The notes below the pieces were generated by a model. It saw only the letters and a program-made list of their open reading frames with translations. It was not told the DNA's origin and made no database searches. DNA of 18,031 nucleotides, from NCBI GenBank assembly GCA_046714215.1, contig JBKKBM010000071.1, forward strand, positions 1-18,031, read 5' to 3'. The DNA is from DATLCI01 sp046714215 (GTDB taxonomy: Bacteria; Acidobacteriota; Terriglobia; Terriglobales; Acidobacteriaceae). Numbering within the stretch: position 1 is the first letter of the stretch; each line of letters starts with the position of its first letter. Of the stretch, positions 14,139 through 18,031 are shown piece by piece. Made by a program: the position numbers and the translations under genes.

Positions 14139-15683
14139 TTACGGCATGGTCGCCCCCGCGGGCACGAACCATACGTTCACCGTGCGGCCGCCGGGGCCGC
14201 CATCGCGCACCTGGATGCGCGAACCGTCGATGCCCTTGTCCCGCGTGAGATAGTTCTTCGCATTGCCGGCGCGCGCGCTACCCAGCCGGGCAGCTTCGCC
14301 CGTGGCCACGTGTCCCACCAGCACTACCTGGCTACCCGCTTCGCGTTGCAGGCGGAGCGCCACGTCGTCCAGCAGCGCCTTGGCGCGGTTGTCCACGTAA
14401 GCGCTGTTGGCCTTGAATACCAGGTCGCCCAGGTTGGCAGCTCCCGCCGCCGGCGCCGCCGCTTCAATGTTCACCTGCGTCACGGCCGTAGCGCTGAGAT
14501 TGCGGTCATCCATGGCGGTGGCCAGTACCATGGCCGGACCCGGAGCCACGTTCGCTGTGTCGAGCACCGCTGAATCCTCGCGCGGAGCCAGGGTGCCCTT
14601 GTCGACCGAGAACGTGATGCTCACCGGACGCTGATCCGGACTCATCGCCTGGCAGCGGATGGTCGAGCTCTCGCCCACCTGCACGGTTGCCGGTGAAGCC
14701 GAACACGTGATCTGCGGCGGATTCATCACCGCCGCCGCGGCCGGAGGCAGCGGAGGCAGTTCTTCCATCATCTCCACGCCATCGCCCACCTGCACTTGCT
14801 CCAGGCTGCGCGTGATCATCGCCGTGGCGGTGCTGGGCGTGACCGAAAGAATGATCATCTCGCCGATCGCGCGGCGCGGGAATTCCGATACCCGCTTGGC
14901 CGGGAACAGCTTGTGGTCCTGGATCTCCAGGTCCGTTACGGTCGCCTTGAACAAAGCGTTGTCGTTCACGTCCGCCTGCAGCGATGGATAGGTGCGGGTC
15001 GCCCGGAAGTAGTCGCCCACCTTCAAGCCTTTGTTGGCGCCGATGTTCAGGTAGATCTTGTCCTTGGAGGCCGCGATCATCGTGCTTTCTTTCGCGCCGA
15101 TCACCCGCCCCGTCACCATTCCGTTGGGTGAAGCGAAGCGATCGAACGGTACCGTCCGCCGGAATGCCGGACGCTCTTTCTCTTGCCACGGCTGGGTGAA
15201 GTCACCTACGGTGAAGGCGTCGCAGCTGAATTCCACCAGCGCGATGCCGATGTTCTTGTCCACCTTGATCACGCGCACGCGTCCCAGTTCGGAATACAGC
15301 GTGCCCGCCAACTTGAGGGTCTTCTTTTGCCCTATATACGGTTCGTAGGCATTGGTATCGCGGACGTGGCGCAGCACCGCGTACTGCTGATCCACCGCAT
15401 AGCCGCCGCCCGTCAGATACACGTAATCGCGATCAGCGAAGCGCGCCTGGAAGGGCGTCTCCCAGCCGCCGGCGATGGTAGACGTCTTGGCCAAGGGCTG
15501 CGGCGCCACAAAGCCCGCGCAATAAAGATCGGAGTCCGTCGGCGCATCCACCTTTTCCACCAGGTTGGTGCGCGCTATATCCTGGCCGCTTACCGTGGGG
15601 CGAGGCTGCGCGGCCGGTTCCTGACCGTACGCCAGGGACACAACGCTGGCCAGCAACAGCAAACACTTCAAGCCCGTCTTCAT
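14139..15683 (-). CDS. exported protein with Ig-like and OmpA-like C-terminal domains
   Basis: This 514-residue protein has a Sec signal peptide (residues 1-20, ending AYG before QEPA). The first 300 residues contain two beta-rich segments. One of them, TGRVIGA to LNIGANKGLKVGDYF, resembles the flagellar/curli-associated FlgT-like C-terminal module. A Pro/Ala linker (309-320) leads to an Ig-like domain (about 323-408) with C327 and C344. The end (about 418-507) resembles an OmpA-type domain: LVFKANSAYVDNRAKALLDDVALRL, then VVLVGHVATGE and SARAGNAKNYL. That fold usually binds peptidoglycan, although the usual GHTD residues are altered to GHVA. An envelope-tethered role is inferred. GGAGG lies seven bases before ATG 15683; an adjacent ATG at 15686 is equally in frame. 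A promoter on the minus strand is seen near 15791-15819, which implies a leader of about 100 bases. Confidence 0.78.
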   Translation of the reverse strand: MKTGLKCLLLLASVVSLAYGQEPAAQPRPTVSGQDIARTNLVEKVDAPTDSDLYCAGFVAPQPLAKTSTIAGGWETPFQARFADRDYVYLTGGGYAVDQQYAVLRHVRDTNAYEPYIGQKKTLKLAGTLYSELGRVRVIKVDKNIGIALVEFSCDAFTVGDFTQPWQEKERPAFRRTVPFDRFASPNGMVTGRVIGAKESTMIAASKDKIYLNIGANKGLKVGDYFRATRTYPSLQADVNDNALFKATVTDLEIQDHKLFPAKRVSEFPRRAIGEMIILSVTPSTATAMITRSLEQVQVGDGVEMMEELPPLPPAAAAVMNPPQITCSASPATVQVGESSTIRCQAMSPDQRPVSITFSVDKGTLAPREDSAVLDTANVAPGPAMVLATAMDDRNLSATAVTQVNIEAAAPAAGAANLGDLVFKANSAYVDNRAKALLDDVALRLQREAGSQVVLVGHVATGEAARLGSARAGNAKNYLTRDKGIDGSRIQVRDGGPGGRTVNVWFVPAGATMP

Positions 15684-15790
15684 CATGATTCCTCCAAAAG
15701 TCCGGCGCAGACTGCGCACCGTTGCCCACCCAGGTCTTAACCTCGCGAATGGTACCGCGTCGCCCCCGAGGGACACACACTTCCGCTTGG

Positions 15791-15819
15791 AAACTAGCAA
15801 AGCCCATTGGTGGGGTCAA
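15791..15819 (-). promoter_or_regulatory. promoter for the OmpA-like gene
   Basis: On the minus strand TTGACC (15819-15814) and TAGTTT (15796-15791) are 17 bp apart. This fits a housekeeping sigma promoter reading toward the OmpA-like gene. Transcription would start near 15784, about 100 bases before the start codon. Confidence 0.5.
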
Positions 15820-15886
15820 GCAGAAGCTTGTTAACCACTGCGGTACGGGTGGAAACCAAAGTCCTTGTCCCGTGCAGAGTTGCGGG

Positions 15887-15915
15887 TTGCATCGTGAGGC
15901 CGTCGGCTGTATATT
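15887..15915 (+). promoter_or_regulatory. promoter for aroDE
   Basis: TTGCAT (15887-15892) and TATATT (15910-15915) have an exact 17-bp spacer, and a TG two bases ahead of the -10 box strengthens it. The start codon lies at 15945 behind AAAAGGGACG, so the leader would be about 20 bases. Confidence 0.6.
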
Positions 15916-15944
15916 CGCGCCTGATTCTCCGGCCAAAAGGGACG

Positions 15945-17540
15945 ATGAACACCATTTCCGTCATGACGACCCTGCGTATGCTGCGCCAGCGATTGCCGCG
16001 CGTGTGCGTCCCTGTCTTTGGCAAAAATCCCGCGGAAATGGTGGACAAAGCCGAACTCATCGCCCGGGATAACCCCTTTATTGAGTTCAGGTTAGACTAC
16101 CTGGCCCAGCCCGCGTTGCTGTTGCCGAAGCTCAAGGCATTTCTGGAATATAACCCCCATGTGACCCTCATCGCTACCTGCCGCCGGGTGAAGAGTGGAG
16201 GCAAATTCAAGGGGTCCCTGGCGGCCCAAATGGACATCCTCAGCAAGGCCGCAGCCCTCGGCTGCCACATGGTGGACGTCGACCTGGAAAGCGCTGTCCA
16301 GCTCAAAACTTCCGATTGGAACAAGCTGAAGAAAAATGCCGCCGTCATCCTCTCCTTCCATGATTTTCGCGGCACCCGCAAGCTGGAAGAGACCTTCAAA
16401 AAGATGGAAGCCTTCCCCGCCGACTTCATCAAGATCGTGACCACGGCCAGATCGCTTTATGACAACGTAGTCCTGATGAAGTTCCTCGAAACCAACAGTG
16501 ACCAGCGCCATATGATCGCCAGTTGCATGGGTGAACAAGGCATCATCAGCCGGCTGCTGGCCGTACGCGCGGGCAGCGTCTTCACTTTTGGCGCTGCCAG
16601 CGCCGGTGAAGAGACCGCACCCGGACAGATCGCTCATCGCACCCTGCGTGACACCTATCGCATCGATCAAGTGGACGCAGCAACGCGCGTCTACGGTGTG
16701 GCCGGCGATCCTATCTCCCATTCGCTCTCGCCGCTGATGATGAACACTGCCTTCCGCCGTGAGAACCTCAATGCCGTTTACCTCGCGCTGCACGCCAAAA
16801 CGCTGGCTGACCTGATGGCGTGCGTGCGCGACATTCCCATCCACGGGCTCAGCATCACCATGCCGTATAAGGAATCCATCTTGCGGCTGCTGGACAAGAC
16901 GGAGCCCATCGCGGCCAAGATCGGCGCCGGCAATACCGTCATCCGCTCCCAAGACGGCAAACTCTACGGCTTCAATACCGATGTCGCCGGAGTCATCCGG
17001 CCGCTGGAGCAGCGCATGAGCATCTCCGGATCGAGATTCTTAGTGCTCGGCGCGGGTGGTGCGGCGCGCGCCGCCGTCTTCGGGCTCAAAGAACGCGGTG
17101 GCGATGTCTACATCATGAATCGCACCACTGTCACCGGACAAAAACTTGCGCGACAGGCGCACGCCAAGTTCATCAAGCGGACTCAACTGGCGAAGCTAGG
17201 CACTTTCGACGCCGTCATCAATGCGACTCCGGTGGGTATGGATCGAAGCAGTATGGATAACGGCAAAGCCGCCGACGACAAGCCCATGCTCTCTGACAAA
17301 GAGTTGAATGCGCGCTACGTCTTCGAGATGGTGTACTCGCCCATGGAGACGCGTTTCACCAAGATGGCGCGCGCCAAGGGCATCCACGTGATCCCCGGCA
17401 TCGAGATGTTCGTTCACCAGGGCGCCCGCCAATTCGAGATCTGGACCGGCAAGCCCGCACCGTTTGAAGAAATGCTGCGCGTGGTGCGCCACGCACTGGA
17501 ACAAAGGGCCCAGGCGCAAGCCAAAACGAACGGCGCGTAG
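15945..17540 (+). CDS. aroDE: fused type I 3-dehydroquinate dehydratase / shikimate dehydrogenase
   Basis: This 531-residue protein would carry out two consecutive shikimate pathway steps, 3-dehydroquinate to 3-dehydroshikimate to shikimate. The N-terminal type I dehydratase (about 18-235) has E47 in EFRLDYL, catalytic H139 (SFHDF) and Schiff-base lysine K163 (FIKIVTT). The C-terminal dehydrogenase (about 247-520) has SHSLSP (258-263), catalytic K309 (SITMPYKE), GAGNTV, D346 (GFNTDVAG), the NADP loop GAGGAARAA (369-377) with NRT, and NATPVGM. All active-site residues of both halves are intact, so both activities are likely. The same order occurs in plants and in some bacterial lineages, including Acidobacteria to my knowledge. 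I choose ATG 15945, with AGGGACG just upstream; upstream extension would run through the promoter. It is a stand-alone gene with no other aro genes nearby. Confidence 0.94.
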   Translation: MNTISVMTTLRMLRQRLPRVCVPVFGKNPAEMVDKAELIARDNPFIEFRLDYLAQPALLLPKLKAFLEYNPHVTLIATCRRVKSGGKFKGSLAAQMDILSKAAALGCHMVDVDLESAVQLKTSDWNKLKKNAAVILSFHDFRGTRKLEETFKKMEAFPADFIKIVTTARSLYDNVVLMKFLETNSDQRHMIASCMGEQGIISRLLAVRAGSVFTFGAASAGEETAPGQIAHRTLRDTYRIDQVDAATRVYGVAGDPISHSLSPLMMNTAFRRENLNAVYLALHAKTLADLMACVRDIPIHGLSITMPYKESILRLLDKTEPIAAKIGAGNTVIRSQDGKLYGFNTDVAGVIRPLEQRMSISGSRFLVLGAGGAARAAVFGLKERGGDVYIMNRTTVTGQKLARQAHAKFIKRTQLAKLGTFDAVINATPVGMDRSSMDNGKAADDKPMLSDKELNARYVFEMVYSPMETRFTKMARAKGIHVIPGIEMFVHQGARQFEIWTGKPAPFEEMLRVVRHALEQRAQAQAKTNGA

Positions 17541-17553
17541 GGACGCAGAAAGG

Positions 17554-17577
17554 TGGCACAGGCTCTCAGCCTGTGCG
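17554..17577. repeat. palindromic repeat, family A copy 1
   Basis: GCACAGGCT (17556-17564) and AGCCTGTGC (17568-17576) form a perfect 9-bp stem with a CTC loop. It begins 16 bases after the aroDE stop and lacks a T-run, so it may protect the mRNA end rather than terminate transcription. Confidence 0.75.
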
Positions 17578-17656
17578 GGGCTGCTGTTGCTTCGTGTGGC
17601 ACCGTCGTCCTCGGCGGCGTGTCCGCGGCGGTGCGCCCCCACCATTCTCCCAACCT

Positions 17657-17694
17657 TGTCATCCTGAGCGCCTTCGTATGGCGCGAAGGACCTT
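17657..17694. repeat. palindromic repeat of the GTCATCCTGAGCG type
   Basis: GTCATCCTGAGCG is followed by a stem of CCTTCG (17671-17676) with CGAAGG (17684-17689) and then ACCTT. Similar intergenic units are familiar from many environmental bacterial genomes. This is recalled, not searched. Confidence 0.55.
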
Positions 17695-17713
17695 GCGTTT
17701 GATTTTGACCTTG

Positions 17714-17738
17714 TGGCACCAGGCTCTCAGCCTGTGCG
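17714..17738. repeat. palindromic repeat, family A copy 2
   Basis: It repeats the copy at 17554 (GTGGCA, then AGGCTCTCAGCCTGTGCG) with one extra C in the left arm, giving the same CTC-loop hairpin with a bulge. The two copies lie 160 bp apart. Confidence 0.75.
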
Positions 17739-17764
17739 CATCCGACTTCGCTCTTGCTTTCGAA

Positions 17765-17791
17765 GGGGCACGGCTTCAGCCGTGCCAAAAA
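17765..17791. repeat. palindromic repeat, family B (GGCACGGCTTCAGCC type)
   Basis: GGCACGGCT (17767-17775) and AGCCGTGCC (17778-17786) are perfect inverted arms around TC, preceded by GG and followed by five A's. It is related in design to family A (GCAC, then GGCT, loop, AGCC, GTGC) but differs in sequence. Confidence 0.75.
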
Positions 17792-18031
17792 GTTCAGCGC
17801 GGAGCGCCGTACCACGCTGCCGCAGGCTCGCTCGACAAGCAACCCGTACCTTTGAACCCCGACTTTCCGAGATTTGATGTGGGCTTCGACGAAACTACTG
17901 CACCAACTGAGGATTCGTCGTTACCCAAGCGTGGAAATCTCCGACCGGCGGGTGGCCCACGTAAGCCACATCTTCATGAAGACATCCTCTACCTAAAGGA
18001 ATGTTTAGGGGTGCCCCACTCGAGCGCAGCT

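Larger units (their letters stand above)
17541..18031. other. gene-free 3' region rich in palindromic intergenic repeats
   Basis: No frame here has convincing coding character, protein motifs or a ribosome site. The stretch up to 17790 holds several palindromic repeats listed separately. From 17800 to the end I see no gene. The GGTGGCCCACG segment at 17952-17962 and the last bases (GGGGTGCCCCACTCGAGCG) look like parts of further repeats cut off by the window edge. Confidence 0.6.

Noticed and set aside
14506..15189. 227-codon frame opposite in phase to the OmpA-like gene on the same strand
   Set aside because: It is low-complexity and Gly/Arg-rich, and the alternative frame carries a signal peptide and recognisable domains.
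15807..15944. Upstream start for aroDE
   Set aside because: The extension covers the recognisable promoter (15887-15915), and a good ribosome site precedes ATG 15945.
16092..16952. 286-codon minus-strand frame opposite aroDE
   Set aside because: The aroDE frame has all catalytic motifs. The opposite frame has none and no ribosome site.
17554..17577. Intrinsic terminator of aroDE
   Set aside because: The hairpin is strong but is followed by GGGG and not a T-run, and near-identical copies occur elsewhere. A repeat element is the better label.
17414..17842. 142-codon minus-strand frame covering the end of aroDE and the repeats
   Set aside because: It runs through palindromic repeats and the aroDE 3' end, and its composition is like other shadow frames.

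Overview
The window is about 18 kb of GC-rich bacterial chromosome carrying mostly housekeeping and metabolic genes. I infer Acidobacteriota, probably a Terriglobia-like soil lineage. The support is a fused aroD-aroE gene, secreted Ig-like and OmpA-like proteins, scattered PilZ and LuxR regulators, and families of short palindromic intergenic repeats. This is judged from sequence character, not from a database search. I see no phage, transposase, plasmid, CRISPR, rRNA or tRNA.

Layout. (a) 1-3147: the 3' end of a histidine phosphatase gene, a two-helix membrane protein, and a minus-strand Rieske oxygenase divergent from an APC amino-acid permease; the last two may form a small uptake and oxidation unit. 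(b) 3186-6268: a class III sirtuin whose stop codon overlaps that of a convergent LuxR-type regulator. Divergent from the regulator is a secreted protein with two Ig-like repeats, a threonine linker and an unassigned C-terminal domain. (c) 6269-8245: a hairpin terminator and a degenerate repeat tract, then a PilZ gene on the minus strand and an MBL-fold hydrolase on the plus strand. Each of these two is preceded by a doubtful small ORF that overlaps its start codon. (d) 8457-11998: glutamate dehydrogenase with a clear terminator, a PaaI-type thioesterase and a secreted M28 metallopeptidase. (e) 12050-14124: a DUF418 membrane protein and pgsA, ending in a perfect bidirectional terminator. (f) 14139-17540: an exported OmpA-like protein (minus) and the fused aroDE gene (plus), transcribed from back-to-back promoters. 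(g) 17541-18031: about 490 bp without a credible gene, holding several palindromic repeats.

The genes mostly look like independent units, and no multi-gene pathway is visible. A possible theme is nitrogen and amino-acid handling (permease, glutamate dehydrogenase, peptidase, sirtuin). The most interesting signals are regulatory. Several genes have a -10 box only 6-11 bases before the start codon and no ribosome binding site, which suggests leaderless transcripts. There are also two upstream ORFs overlapping divergent genes, and two unrelated repeat families. I did not find a convincing new multi-gene system.
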